The translations under genes and the position numbers were made by a program. From assembly GCA_934546935.1 (NCBI GenBank), contig CAKTEH010000007.1, positions 1 to 64,000 of the forward strand: a stretch of DNA of 64,000 nt. Direction: 5' to 3'. The first letter of the stretch is position 1. Each line of letters starts with the position of its first letter. This stretch comes from an uncultured Eubacteriales bacterium. Lineage in GTDB: Bacteria > Bacillota > Clostridia > Oscillospirales > QAMX01. This document shows, piece after piece, positions 23,414 through 32,466 of the stretch. The notes under the pieces were generated by a model. It had not been told where the DNA came from, made no database searches, and was given only the letters and a program-made list of their open reading frames with translations.

Positions 23414-26293
23414 ATGGCAACTGCTGCAAAAAAAACTGGAACTTCTGGAAAAAAGGCGACGGGTAAGCGGGCCAATACGGCGAAGAAGCCGGTGCAGGCA
23501 AAAAAGAATGCAAAAAATCCGGCAACGGCAAAAAAAACGGCACAGGAGCCAGTTAAACGGGACCAGCACCGGGAAGTCTGGGTCGTAGTAACATTTTTCC
23601 TTTCACTTGTGCTGATTTTCGCGATGTTAGGCGTGGATGGCGGTATTTTAACGCCGCTGTCAAATTTCCTGAAAGGGGTTTTGGGCTTTGGCGCCTACAT
23701 ATTGCCGTTTTCGGTATTGGCATGCTGCGTAATTATTGTATTTGCCCACGGAAGACCGATCGCAGCGCAGATCGCCTGTGTTTTGCTGCTGCCTGTGCTC
23801 GTTGGGATGCTTGCGCATTTGATTTTCTCTGATGTGGCGTTGACGGCGCATGTTATCCCAACGCTGTATTCTACAGGGAAAACCTGGGCTTCCGGCGGCG
23901 TCATTGCCGGAGGATTGGCTGCGTTGATGGCGGCGGGTATCAGCAACGTTCTGTCTATCCTTGTTGTGTTTATTTTCCTGGCATATGCAATGCTGCGCTG
24001 CATCAATATCCGTGTCAGCGACATTATAGAGTTTTTCGTGGGCGTACGCGAGGAGTCCCGAAAAAAACGCTTTATCCGGGAAGAATATGAGTATGAAAAT
24101 ACAGACGATCTGCCGAAGGTTCATCGTGAACCGCTTGTGCCGCAGGATGCACCTGATCCCGCTGAACGCAGGACGCGAGAAAAGCGGGACAGGGAAGCCG
24201 AGGAGAAGCGGCGGCGCAGATTGATTGATATCCCGTTGGATGACGCCCCTGCTGCGCTGGAAATTAAAAAGGAGCAGCGGCAGGCAGAACCTGTGCCGCA
24301 AGAAAATGCACAACAGGAAAATGTACAAATGGAAAGCGTGCCGCTTCCGCTTGACGAGGTATTGAAGCTGGAACAGGAAAGCGCTCCTGCCGCTCCGGCA
24401 GCACAGGTGTTAGAGCCGGTAATACTGGAAAATACGGCGCCTCTTCCGGATTTGTCAGAGCTCGAGCCGCAGCCGCTGAGTGATGAGGAAGCGCTGGAAG
24501 AACGGGCAGAGCTTGCCTCTGACGCCTATATTCAGCGGGATGGGGCGCTGCAGCCGGATCCTGTATCCGTGCAGGACGGGCAGTCTGCGCAAGAGGAACC
24601 CAAAGCTGCGCAGCATGGGATGTGGCGGGAATCCACCGAAGCTGTGCAGGCCGAAACGTGGCAGGAACCTGAGGAAGAACCTGGGGAAGAACCTGGGGAA
24701 GAACCGGAATCTGAGACGCCGGAAAGACCGTCCATGGCTTCAGATGTGCTGCCCGCGTCCCCAGGTATTGAGCCGGAGGTGCTTGATACACACCAGCTTG
24801 TTACGGAAACAGTCGGATCCCCGGTTCCGGAAGAACTTGCCAAAGCCAGCTATGATTTCCCGCCGGTTGAGTTGCTCAAGGAGGAAAGCTTCACAGCTGC
24901 CGACGATGTCAGCGAGGAACTGCGCACGCGCTCCCATAAGCTGGCCGACACGCTGCAGAGTTTCGGTGTGCAGGCGCAGATCCATAACGTGATTCGAGGC
25001 CCGTCGGTTACCCGCTATGAGATTCTGCTGGACCGCGGTGTAAAAATATCGCGCCTTACGGCCCTTCAGGATGATATTGCACTTGCGCTTGGCGCTTCAG
25101 GCGTACGTATTGCGGCAATACCGGATAAATCGGCGGTAGGCATTGAGGTACCAAATAAGGTTGTACAGACTGTTTTCCTGCGCGAGGTACTGACTTCACG
25201 CGCGATGAGCGAAAATAAATCAAAACTTGCCTTTGCGCTTGGTAAGGATATTACGGGAACAAGCATTATTGGCGATATTGCGAAAATGCCGCACATGCTT
25301 ATCGCCGGTACGACAGGGTCGGGTAAGTCGGTATGCATCAATTCTATTATCATCAGCCTGCTTTACCGCGCATCGCCGGATGAAGTCCGCCTGATTATGG
25401 TGGATCCGAAAATGGTTGAGCTGGGCAATTATAATGGCATCCCGCATCTGTTGGTCCCGGTTGTAACGGACTATAAAAAAGCGGCTGGGGCGCTGAACTG
25501 GGCGGTTATGGAGATGGAGCGCCGTTATAAGCGTATGTTTGAGATGGGCGCCCGGGATCTTGACGCTTATAACCGTATTGCGGAAAAGCGCGGCGAAGAG
25601 GTTATGCCGCGGGTTGTGATTATTATTGATGAGCTGGCTGACCTGATGATGATGGCGGCGAAGGAAATAGAAGAAAGCGTCTGCCGTATTGCGCAGAAAG
25701 CACGTGCGGCAGGTATGCATCTGATTATCGCCACACAGCGCCCCTCGGCGGACGTCCTGACGGGCCTGATGAAGTCCAATATTCCGTCCCGCATTGCTTT
25801 TGCCGTTGCTTCCCAGATCGAATCCCGCATTATCCTCGATCAGAATGGCGCGGAAAAGCTGATTGGCCGCGGCGATATGCTGTATAATCCGCTTGGTATT
25901 CCCAAACCGCTGCGCGTACAGGGCTGCTATCTGTCTACCGCAGAGGTGGAGGCGGTGACGGAGTACATTAAGCAGTCCGGCACAGCCCAGTATTCGCAGG
26001 AAATCATGGACCATATGGAACGCAGCGCCAGTGAGGATGGCGGCGGTTTGTATGACGACGATGATGAGGCGGATGAGCGTCTTGATGAGGCAATTGACAT
26101 CGTTGTGCAGTCCGGGCAGGCGTCCGCATCCATGCTGCAGCGTAAGCTGAAGCTCGGATATGCCCGCGCGGGCCGGATAATCGACCAAATGGAAAGCCGT
26201 GGGATTATTGGGCCTTCTGACGGCGCTAAACCGCGGCAGGTGCTGCTGTCGCGCACGGACTGGGCGGAAATGAAAGCCCGCCGTTCCTATTGA
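23414..26293 (+). CDS. ftsK: FtsK/SpoIIIE DNA translocase
   Basis: A 959-aa septal DNA pump for chromosome segregation or forespore DNA transfer. Order of parts: Lys/Ala/Thr-rich cytosolic start (1-53), about four transmembrane helices (55-215), a long variable acidic Pro/Glu/Gln linker (220-490, including a short EEPGEEPGEEP repeat), then the motor with Walker A GTTGSGKSV near 632 and Walker B VIIIDELADLMMM near 735, and a C-terminal gamma winged-helix domain (QRKLKLGYARAGRIIDQME). ATG 23414 has GGAAGGG 6 nt upstream; the longer frame lacks a site. FtsK and SpoIIIE cannot be told apart from sequence alone. Confidence 0.92.
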   Translation: MATAAKKTGTSGKKATGKRANTAKKPVQAKKNAKNPATAKKTAQEPVKRDQHREVWVVVTFFLSLVLIFAMLGVDGGILTPLSNFLKGVLGFGAYILPFSVLACCVIIVFAHGRPIAAQIACVLLLPVLVGMLAHLIFSDVALTAHVIPTLYSTGKTWASGGVIAGGLAALMAAGISNVLSILVVFIFLAYAMLRCINIRVSDIIEFFVGVREESRKKRFIREEYEYENTDDLPKVHREPLVPQDAPDPAERRTREKRDREAEEKRRRRLIDIPLDDAPAALEIKKEQRQAEPVPQENAQQENVQMESVPLPLDEVLKLEQESAPAAPAAQVLEPVILENTAPLPDLSELEPQPLSDEEALEERAELASDAYIQRDGALQPDPVSVQDGQSAQEEPKAAQHGMWRESTEAVQAETWQEPEEEPGEEPGEEPESETPERPSMASDVLPASPGIEPEVLDTHQLVTETVGSPVPEELAKASYDFPPVELLKEESFTAADDVSEELRTRSHKLADTLQSFGVQAQIHNVIRGPSVTRYEILLDRGVKISRLTALQDDIALALGASGVRIAAIPDKSAVGIEVPNKVVQTVFLREVLTSRAMSENKSKLAFALGKDITGTSIIGDIAKMPHMLIAGTTGSGKSVCINSIIISLLYRASPDEVRLIMVDPKMVELGNYNGIPHLLVPVVTDYKKAAGALNWAVMEMERRYKRMFEMGARDLDAYNRIAEKRGEEVMPRVVIIIDELADLMMMAAKEIEESVCRIAQKARAAGMHLIIATQRPSADVLTGLMKSNIPSRIAFAVASQIESRIILDQNGAEKLIGRGDMLYNPLGIPKPLRVQGCYLSTAEVEAVTEYIKQSGTAQYSQEIMDHMERSASEDGGGLYDDDDEADERLDEAIDIVVQSGQASASMLQRKLKLGYARAGRIIDQMESRGIIGPSDGAKPRQVLLSRTDWAEMKARRSY

Positions 26294-26320
26294 TCTTTTG
26301 CAGAAGCTGCGAAAATAGAA

Positions 26321-26372
26321 AAGGCGCTTTCCGGAATGGCCGTTTGGGCTTCTGGAAAGCGTCTTTTATTTT
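26321..26372 (+). terminator. Terminator after ftsK
   Basis: Stem AAGGCGCTTTCCGGAA pairing with TTCTGGAAAGCGTCTT, with G-T wobbles, followed by TTTTATTTTATTT. Confidence 0.85.
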
Positions 26373-26395
26373 ATTTATTGTGCAGCCGCCGCCTA

Positions 26396-26424
26396 TTGCA
26401 TTTCCTACAGGGGCATAGTATAGT
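26396..26424 (+). promoter_or_regulatory. Sigma-A promoter of the flavin reductase gene
   Basis: TTGCAT (26396-26401), 17 nt, TATAGT (26419-26424), about 87 nt before the start. Confidence 0.65.
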
Positions 26425-26510
26425 TAAAGAGCAGGGGAATAAGGTTTTTCGGTTGGCCTGCGGAAAAAACAGATACCAAACGATTAGAATGAGCAAAGGG
26501 GATGGAAAAG

Positions 26511-27020
26511 ATGAGCCAATTGCGTGCAATTCCATTGAATGAGCTGGTACTTGACCCAGCTCGTCTGTACCGCGATGCCTGGGGCCTGCTGACGGCAGGA
26601 ACGCGGGAGGGCTTTAACAGCATGACGGTCAGTTGGGGCTGCTTTGGCGAGCTGTGGGGAAAGCCGGTTACGCAGGTTTTTGTCCGCAACAGCCGCTATA
26701 CCTATGAGTTTATGGATAAAAGCGAGTATTTTACAGTCTGCTTCTTTGAAAAAAAGATGCGTCCGCAGCTTCTGACCCTTGGCTCGAGATCCGGGCGCGA
26801 TATGGATAAAATGAACGCCTCCGGTTTTACGCCGGTATTCTTCTCACATGGCATAGCCTATGAAGAAGCGGTTTTATGCTTGGTGTGCCGCAAGCTTTAT
26901 GCACATAACTTCTCAGAGGGAAACTTTTATGACAAGGAAGTTTTTCAGGAGATTTATGGCGAGGGCGGTTTCCATCGCGAATTCATTGCCGAGGTGGAAA
27001 AAGCTTATGTCAGAGCATGA
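26511..27020 (+). CDS. Flavin reductase-like (FMN-binding split barrel) protein
   Basis: A 169-aa protein of the flavin reductase-like/FMN-binding superfamily, with the typical start of the barrel (AWGLLTAGTREGFNSMTVSWG), the substrate loop VTQVFVRNSRYTYEF and FTVCFFEKKM. Such proteins bind FMN and either reduce it with NAD(P)H or act as flavin-dependent oxidoreductases; the substrate is unknown. ATG 26511 is preferred over ATG 26502 because AAGGGG is then correctly spaced. The 3' end overlaps the convergent prmA by 11 nt. Confidence 0.82.
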   Translation: MSQLRAIPLNELVLDPARLYRDAWGLLTAGTREGFNSMTVSWGCFGELWGKPVTQVFVRNSRYTYEFMDKSEYFTVCFFEKKMRPQLLTLGSRSGRDMDKMNASGFTPVFFSHGIAYEEAVLCLVCRKLYAHNFSEGNFYDKEVFQEIYGEGGFHREFIAEVEKAYVRA

Positions 27021-27978
27021 GCTTATATAAAACCCAGTCGTTTTGTTCGTGACGTTCACATACGCGAAAGCCGGTTTCCTCAAGTTTTTCGAGGACCTCC
27101 TGTGCCCGCGGCCCAATGATGCCGGAGCAAAGGAGTGTCCCGTTTTCTGCAAGGCAGTCTCGGAAAAGCCCGCGCATGGCGATGATGACGTCGGCGACAA
27201 TGTTGGCGACGATCAAATCATATTTTTTCGCCCGTACTTTTTCATCCAGCCAGGGCATAGTCAAAACGTTGCCGCAATACCCTTCGTAGCGCGAAGTGTC
27301 GAAGCCGTTGCGTTCCATGTTGTCACGGGTGGTTTTCAGACAACCCTCGTCGATATCGGCGCAAAGGATATGCCCTGCGCCAAGAAGCAGCGCAGCGACG
27401 GAAAGGATACCGCTTCCACAGCCCATATCCATAACCGTACAGCCGGGTACGACGCAGCTTTCCAGCTGCTCCAGGCACAGACGGGTAGTTTCATGGGTGC
27501 CGGTGCCGAATGAAGAGGATGGATCGATTTCCAGGATGGCCCGTCCCTGGGTATCCGCGACCGGTTCCCAGGAAGGTTTAATCAGCAGCTTACTGCCGAC
27601 GGAGAAGGGCTTGAAATATTTCTTATAGTTGTCCGCCCAGTCCTCGTCGCGGACAGTTGAATATTTTAATTCCAGATTTCCTAAAGATCCGGAAACATCC
27701 TGTCGTTTCAAATCGTCTAACATATGCTGTACGGATTGCAGCAGCGCTTCTCCCTGCGCATTTTTTTCCGGATAGATTTTTATCCGGGTAGGCGTGTCGC
27801 GCAGCTTCATCAGCGTCTCGTCGACGTAATCCCAATGTGGTGTTACGGTTTCCAGAAATTCGTTGAAATCCTGGCTGTCCTCAATTTCGAAACCGCGGAT
27901 TCCCAGATCCTCCAATGCGCTGACGAGTATGTCGATGCCCTGGCTGGTTGTCGTGATCGATACTTCAATAAATTCCAT
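27010..27978 (-). CDS. prmA: Ribosomal protein L11 methyltransferase
   Basis: A 322-aa SAM methyltransferase. It has the PrmA N-terminal L11-recognition domain, the GTGTHETTRLCLEQLE signature, SAM motif I VMDMGCGSGILSVAA and the LIVANIVADVI catalytic segment. It trimethylates lysines and the N-terminus of ribosomal protein L11. GGAGG lies 4 nt before the ATG. It converges on the flavin reductase gene. Confidence 0.93.
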   Translation of the reverse strand: MEFIEVSITTTSQGIDILVSALEDLGIRGFEIEDSQDFNEFLETVTPHWDYVDETLMKLRDTPTRIKIYPEKNAQGEALLQSVQHMLDDLKRQDVSGSLGNLELKYSTVRDEDWADNYKKYFKPFSVGSKLLIKPSWEPVADTQGRAILEIDPSSSFGTGTHETTRLCLEQLESCVVPGCTVMDMGCGSGILSVAALLLGAGHILCADIDEGCLKTTRDNMERNGFDTSRYEGYCGNVLTMPWLDEKVRAKKYDLIVANIVADVIIAMRGLFRDCLAENGTLLCSGIIGPRAQEVLEKLEETGFRVCERHEQNDWVLYKLML

Positions 27979-28053
27979 ATTTCCTCCAAGTTCCGGCGGG
28001 AATGCCGCTTGCGTTTATTTCCGGCTGTCTGATGGAAAAGCTTCAGCTTGAAT

Positions 28054-28082
28054 ATTATACCATCCGAAACCGGGGCTTTCAA
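28054..28082 (-). promoter_or_regulatory. Sigma-A promoter of prmA
   Basis: On the minus strand TTGAAA (28077-28082), 17 nt, TATAAT (28054-28059), about 76 nt upstream of the start. Confidence 0.75.
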
Positions 28083-28112
28083 CTGAAAAAACCTGAATAT
28101 TGGTGGAAGAAC

Positions 28113-28141
28113 TGGACAAACGTCTGTTTTTTTGTTAAAAT
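28113..28141 (+). promoter_or_regulatory. Sigma-A promoter of the 259-aa membrane protein gene
   Basis: TGGACA (28113-28118), 17 nt, TAAAAT (28136-28141). It lies close to and divergent from the prmA promoter. Confidence 0.65.
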
Positions 28142-28194
28142 AAACATTGGTACGCTTGTGGGATACCGCTTTTTTAAAATAGTAGGAAAGGTAC

Positions 28195-28974
28195 GTGGAT
28201 ATTTTGCCGGACAGAGAGAAACGGACAGCAGAAAATAATCTGTTGACCAATAAGATGATGATAACGCTGTGTATTGCCTGCATGGATTTGATGCTGGTGA
28301 TGGGGATCCGCTGGGGATATTCTGCATCAGGTGCATTCCCGTTTTTTTATACTGCTACGAAGGTATTGATGTTTATCATGCTTGCTGTAGCTGTTTTCGG
28401 GATTGGAAAGGAAATTGCCGGCCGGAAAAAGGGTGCTGTGCGTCCCGGCCGGGTCTTTACAGGGGCGTTTATTGCCGGTTGCGCCGCACTTTTGGCTTTT
28501 GTCTGTTATGAAATGGCGTATACGGATTATTTGTCCTCATCTAAATTTTTGTATGTGTTCATTCCGGCTGTATGTGTGCTTTATCTGGTTTATCTGGTTT
28601 ACCGTCGGGAGTTTTTTACTGTATCGCTGCTGGGTGCGGTGGTTGCATTGTATATATGGCGTTATGCACGTTATGCGGCAGGTTCCGCGGGCTTCTATGT
28701 TTGGCAGACGGTTTTGCTGCTTATTTTTGCCGGGTTGATTTTCCTTTTTGCGCTTATGAACCGCAGTGGCGGGACGATCACCGTGCGCGGCGTGCGTTAC
28801 CGTTTCCTCCCGCCGGATGCAGAGTTTGGGCCTGCTCTTTTAGGGCTGGGCGTTTTGGCTGCGCTTGTGTTGGCTATGTTTTTTATTCCTGCGGGATTTT
28901 TCATGTACCTTGCATATGCTGCAGTGGCGCTGGTTTTTTTCCTCGCAGTTTATTTTACAGTAATTATGCTTTAA
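28195..28974 (+). CDS. Hypothetical polytopic membrane protein
   Basis: A 259-aa protein with about eight hydrophobic segments (MITLCIACMDLMLVM, VLMFIMLAVAVFGI, AFIAGCAALLAFVCYEMAY, FIPAVCVLYLVYLVY, LLGAVVALYIW, TVLLLIFAGLIFLFAL, LLGLGVLAALVLAMFF, AYAAVALVFFLAVYF). There is a short cytosolic N-terminus (MDILPDREKR) and no recognisable motif. Start GTG 28195 has AGGAAAGG upstream. It is a single-gene unit with its own promoter and terminator. I do not recognise the family. Confidence 0.7.
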   Translation: MDILPDREKRTAENNLLTNKMMITLCIACMDLMLVMGIRWGYSASGAFPFFYTATKVLMFIMLAVAVFGIGKEIAGRKKGAVRPGRVFTGAFIAGCAALLAFVCYEMAYTDYLSSSKFLYVFIPAVCVLYLVYLVYRREFFTVSLLGAVVALYIWRYARYAAGSAGFYVWQTVLLLIFAGLIFLFALMNRSGGTITVRGVRYRFLPPDAEFGPALLGLGVLAALVLAMFFIPAGFFMYLAYAAVALVFFLAVYFTVIML

Positions 28975-28987
28975 CGCCTCAATAGGG

Positions 28988-29018
28988 AAAACCGGCGGTT
29001 GCGACCGCCGGTTTTTTA
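28988..29018 (+). terminator. Terminator after the membrane protein gene
   Basis: Perfect stem AAAACCGGCGGT (28988-28999) with ACCGCCGGTTTT (29004-29015), a TGCG tetraloop and a T run. Confidence 0.93.
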
Positions 29019-29126
29019 TGCTAAAATAAAAAGGATTTATTACCCTGTTCCGGGGAAACAGGGAGATCCGCCGTCCCGGAAATGCTTAGCCTTTTGATTG
29101 AATGTTTTGTTAAAGGATGTGAATGC

Positions 29127-30410
29127 ATGGCGAGAAATGCGCTTGTCGCACAGTCAGGCGGCCCAAGCCCGGTCATCAACGCTTCGCTTTACGGTGTCAT
29201 TGAAGCCTGCCGCGCCTATCCCGACCGTATTGGCAGCCTTTATGCTGCTTGGCATGGAATTGAGGGAGTGCTGACAGAGGAGCTGTTTGACCTTTTCCAG
29301 CAGGATCCGCAGGAGCTTGCGCTGTTGCCTTATACGCCTTGTTCTGGTTCGATTGGTACCTGCCGTTATAAGCTGAAGGGCAATGCGCAGGCGGATTTCA
29401 ACCGGATCATTGACGTGCTGCGCGCACATGATATCGGTTATTTTTTCTATATTGGCGGAAATGATTCCATGGATACTGCCGATAAGGTTTCAAGGCTTGC
29501 ACAGCAGATGGGTTATGCGCTGACGGTTGCCGGTATTCCCAAGACAATTGACAATGACCTTGGAGACGAGGCGTTTACACGCATTGACCATACGCCCGGT
29601 TATGGAAGCTGCGCGCGGTTCTGGGCCTATTTGATGCAGAATGCGGAGGAGGAAAACCGCGCAATTTCGCGCAGTGAATGTGTCAGTGTTTATCAGGCGA
29701 TGGGACGGCAGGCCGGGTTTATCACCGCAGCAGCCCGTTTGGGGGATCCGGAGCGACGCGCGCCGATACGCATGTTTTTTTCAGAAACCGGAGAAACGCT
29801 TGAAAGCGCGGCTGAAAAAATAGATGCCCAGCTTCGCCTTACCGGCCGCTGTATTGCTGTGGTTAACGAAGGGCTGAATGTCGGGGATATCGGGGCAAAG
29901 CATGATATGTTTGGCCATATTGAATACGGCGCGTCTACGGTTTCTGCAGCGCAGGCGCTGGTAAATTATCTTAATGCGCATCATCTGCCTGCCCGCGGGC
30001 AAGCAACCGGACAGATACCCGGAACGATTCAGCGCGGTGTTTCCATATTCGCGTCGAGTGTAGATATAGAAGAGGCGCGGGCGCTTGGGCAAAAGGCTGT
30101 AGAAATCGCCCTGCATGAAGGGACGGGCTTCATGTCTACAGTACTGCGCGCAGCCGGGGAAGCATACCGTCCGATTTTCGATAAGGTTTCTCTTTCCAGT
30201 GTTGCCAATTCTGAGCGGCATTTGCCGAAACACTGGATCACCAGCGATGGGACAGATGTCACAGATGAATTTATCCGTTATGCCCGTCCTTTGATTGGAG
30301 ACGAGGATCCGCCCATCCCCAGGGAAAACGGTTTGCAGCGTTTCGCCCGTTTGACACCGGTTTTCCTCGAAAAAAAATGCCCGGAGTACATGCCGTATGC
30401 CATATCCTGA
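29127..30410 (+). CDS. 6-phosphofructokinase, PPi-dependent type by motif
   Basis: A 427-aa PfkA-superfamily enzyme starting MARNALVAQSGGPSPVINAS. The phosphoryl-donor loop is GGNDS (110-114) rather than the GGDGS/T of ATP enzymes, and the fructose-6-phosphate loop is PKTIDND (138-144) with Lys where ATP enzymes have Gly. Both features mark pyrophosphate-dependent enzymes, which work reversibly in glycolysis and gluconeogenesis. Length also fits that group (ATP-PFK is about 320 aa). ATG 29127 is used because the family core starts there and AAAGGA precedes it. The 3' end overlaps tcdA by 14 nt. Confidence 0.88.
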   Translation: MARNALVAQSGGPSPVINASLYGVIEACRAYPDRIGSLYAAWHGIEGVLTEELFDLFQQDPQELALLPYTPCSGSIGTCRYKLKGNAQADFNRIIDVLRAHDIGYFFYIGGNDSMDTADKVSRLAQQMGYALTVAGIPKTIDNDLGDEAFTRIDHTPGYGSCARFWAYLMQNAEEENRAISRSECVSVYQAMGRQAGFITAAARLGDPERRAPIRMFFSETGETLESAAEKIDAQLRLTGRCIAVVNEGLNVGDIGAKHDMFGHIEYGASTVSAAQALVNYLNAHHLPARGQATGQIPGTIQRGVSIFASSVDIEEARALGQKAVEIALHEGTGFMSTVLRAAGEAYRPIFDKVSLSSVANSERHLPKHWITSDGTDVTDEFIRYARPLIGDEDPPIPRENGLQRFARLTPVFLEKKCPEYMPYAIS

Positions 30411-31113
30411 TAAAGAACGTTTCCTCCGTGCGCAGATGGTTCTTGGCGAGCGGGCGCTGGAGCGTTTGGAGAAAGCCCATGTTGCCGTTGTCGGGCTTGG
30501 CGGCGTCGGCAGCTACGCAGCGGAGGCTATTGTCCGGGCTGGCGTCGGGGAGATTACGCTGCTTGATGCCGACCGGGTGTCCGTCAGCAACATAAACCGT
30601 CAGCTGTGCGCATTGGAATCCACGGTCGGGCGAAAAAAGACGGAGGTTGTGGCCGCACGGGTTTTGGATATCCATCCGAAGATACGGCTGCATACGCTGG
30701 ATTTTTTCTATGACGAGAACCGGAGGGATGAATTCTTTTACACGCAGTTTGACTTTGTCCTGGACTGCATAGATACAGTTTCTGCGAAGGCTGACTTGAT
30801 CTGCCAGGCTTCTGCTCGAGGAATCCCGATCCTTTCTGCGCTCGGGACAGGCAATAAGCTTGACCCGGCAAAGCTGGAGTTTGCCGATATTTATGCAACT
30901 TCCGTCTGCCCGCTTGCGCGTGTGATGCGCAGGGAATTAAAAAAGCGCGGCATCGCCGCGCATCGGGTACTTTATAGCCGTGAACAGCCACAGCATGCAG
31001 TAGTTGCGGAAAATGGGCGCTATGCCCCTGGAAGCGTATCCTGGGTGCCGGGCTGCGCGGGGCTGATGCTGGCCGGGGAAGCGGTGCAGACGCTTATTTC
31101 GCATCAGGTGTGA
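30397..31113 (+). CDS. tcdA: tRNA threonylcarbamoyladenosine dehydratase
   Basis: A 238-aa E1-like (ThiF/MoeB fold) enzyme that cyclises t6A37 to ct6A in tRNAs reading ANN codons. It has the nucleotide-binding GLGGVGSYA (33-41), the Arg-finger region SNINRQLCAL and the SALGTGNKLDP segment typical of TcdA (YgdL/CsdL), and lacks the sulfur-carrier features of ThiF/MoeB. It converges with pth, overlapping by 20 nt. Confidence 0.9.
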   Translation: MPYPDKERFLRAQMVLGERALERLEKAHVAVVGLGGVGSYAAEAIVRAGVGEITLLDADRVSVSNINRQLCALESTVGRKKTEVVAARVLDIHPKIRLHTLDFFYDENRRDEFFYTQFDFVLDCIDTVSAKADLICQASARGIPILSALGTGNKLDPAKLEFADIYATSVCPLARVMRRELKKRGIAAHRVLYSREQPQHAVVAENGRYAPGSVSWVPGCAGLMLAGEAVQTLISHQV

Positions 31114-31729
31114 AAAAGGTCTGGTTATAGATATTGGCGGCGCTGACAGGTCCGTTTTCCACAATTTCGCAGGCGGCGCTAGCGGCCCGGCGAATGGCGT
31201 CGGTAACTGCACGGCCGTCAGATGTATCAAAGGTGCCCAGCACCCAGTCGGCCAGATCATAGCCTTCCTGTACAGGCATCCCTACGCCAATTTTTACGCG
31301 TGGGAACTGGTCGGAATTTAACTGATAAATGATGCTTTTGAGGCCGTTCTGTCCGCCGGCGCTGCCTTTGGCACGGATACGGATGCGGCCTGGCTGGAGG
31401 TTGATGTCATCGTGCAGGACGATCAGGCGTTCTGGCGGCAGCTTATACCAGGCAAGCGCTTCACGGACTGATTCTCCGCTTGCGTTCATAAAGGTTTGCG
31501 GTTTTAAAAGTGCGACTCGGTGTTTGCCGATGCGCCCTTCCCCGTATAGGCCATGGAAACGGAGCTTTTTGACCTCACAGCCGAGTTTGGTTTCCAGCAC
31601 ATCCAGGGCAAGAAAGCCGACGTTGTGGCGTGTTTTTTCATATTGCGTTCCGGGGTTCCCAAGCCCCGCGATCAGCCATTCCACCGGGGCCGCAGGGACG
31701 GCGGGCTGCATTTTAAAAAATTTCAACAT
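31094..31729 (-). CDS. pth: Peptidyl-tRNA hydrolase
   Basis: A 211-aa enzyme that recycles tRNA from prematurely released peptidyl-tRNA. It has the signatures GLGNPGTQYEKTRHNVGF (catalytic His about 35), KPQTFMNASGESV and LIVLHDDINLQPG. The first ~16 residues form a short extension compared with most Pth. AGGTG lies 6 nt before the ATG. Confidence 0.93.
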   Translation of the reverse strand: MLKFFKMQPAVPAAPVEWLIAGLGNPGTQYEKTRHNVGFLALDVLETKLGCEVKKLRFHGLYGEGRIGKHRVALLKPQTFMNASGESVREALAWYKLPPERLIVLHDDINLQPGRIRIRAKGSAGGQNGLKSIIYQLNSDQFPRVKIGVGMPVQEGYDLADWVLGTFDTSDGRAVTDAIRRAASAACEIVENGPVSAANIYNQTFFTPDAK

Positions 31730-31774
31730 AAATCACCTGATTTTGCGGATTCATAAGCAAAGGAGACAGTTTGC

Positions 31775-32410
31775 ATGAGAATGCGGAGGAAGAAAAATCT
31801 GGAGCCGCGCCTTGAGCGGCAAAGCGGGATTACAGCTGCCGAACCGGAGGCACTGCGCGGCAATTGGCGCAGCCTTTTCCCGGAGGCGCAGCGGGTGTGT
31901 TTGGAGCTTGGATGCGGGAAGGGACGGTTTATTACACAAATGGCCCGCCTGCATCCTGAGAATTTTTATATTGCGGTAGAGCGGGAGCGCGGTGCGGCAG
32001 TGATGGCAATGGAAAAGGTTGCAAACGAAGGCCTTTCCAATGTCCGCTTTATTGTGGGCGATATCCAGGATTTTGAAAAATGGTTTGCCTGCGATGAAAT
32101 TGATGATGTCTACATAAACTTTTGCGATCCGTGGACAAAACGTCACCGGGAAAAGCGGCGCTTGACGCACCGGGATTTTATTGCCCGGTATCGCAAGGCT
32201 GTGCGCCGGGGCGGACATCTCTATTTTAAAACCGATAATACGGAACTATTTGAATTTTCCGTGCTGGAACTTCCGGAAGCGGGAATGAAGCTCAATATTG
32301 TCACGCGCGACCTGCACAGCGAAGCGCTTGACAATATTATGACGGAGTATGAGGAACGCTTTTCTTCCCAAGGCATGAAGATCAATTATCTGGAAGCAGA
32401 ATTTGTATGA
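31775..32410 (+). CDS. trmB: tRNA (guanine-46-N7)-methyltransferase
   Basis: A 211-aa SAM methyltransferase with LELGCGKGRFITQMA (SAM motif I), the NFCDPWTKRHREKRRL catalytic region and the FKTDNTELFEFS C-terminal motif, all diagnostic of TrmB. AAGGAGAC precedes the ATG. It faces away from pth and ends at a bidirectional terminator. Confidence 0.94.
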   Translation: MRMRRKKNLEPRLERQSGITAAEPEALRGNWRSLFPEAQRVCLELGCGKGRFITQMARLHPENFYIAVERERGAAVMAMEKVANEGLSNVRFIVGDIQDFEKWFACDEIDDVYINFCDPWTKRHREKRRLTHRDFIARYRKAVRRGGHLYFKTDNTELFEFSVLELPEAGMKLNIVTRDLHSEALDNIMTEYEERFSSQGMKINYLEAEFV

Positions 32411-32422
32411 TTCCGGTAAAAA

Positions 32423-32466
32423 TCCCCGCTGCAATGTCCATAGAGACCGCAGCGGGGACTTTTTTG
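32423..32466. terminator. Bidirectional terminator between trmB and rplT
   Basis: TCCCCGCTGC (from 32423) pairs with GCAGCGGGGA (to 32458). T runs lie on both strands (TTTTTTG on plus, ATTTTTAC on minus). Confidence 0.88.

Noticed and set aside
25220..26188. 322-aa open frame antisense to the ftsK motor region
   Set aside because: It is the mirror of a strongly conserved coding sequence, has no ribosome binding site and a composition set by the opposite strand.
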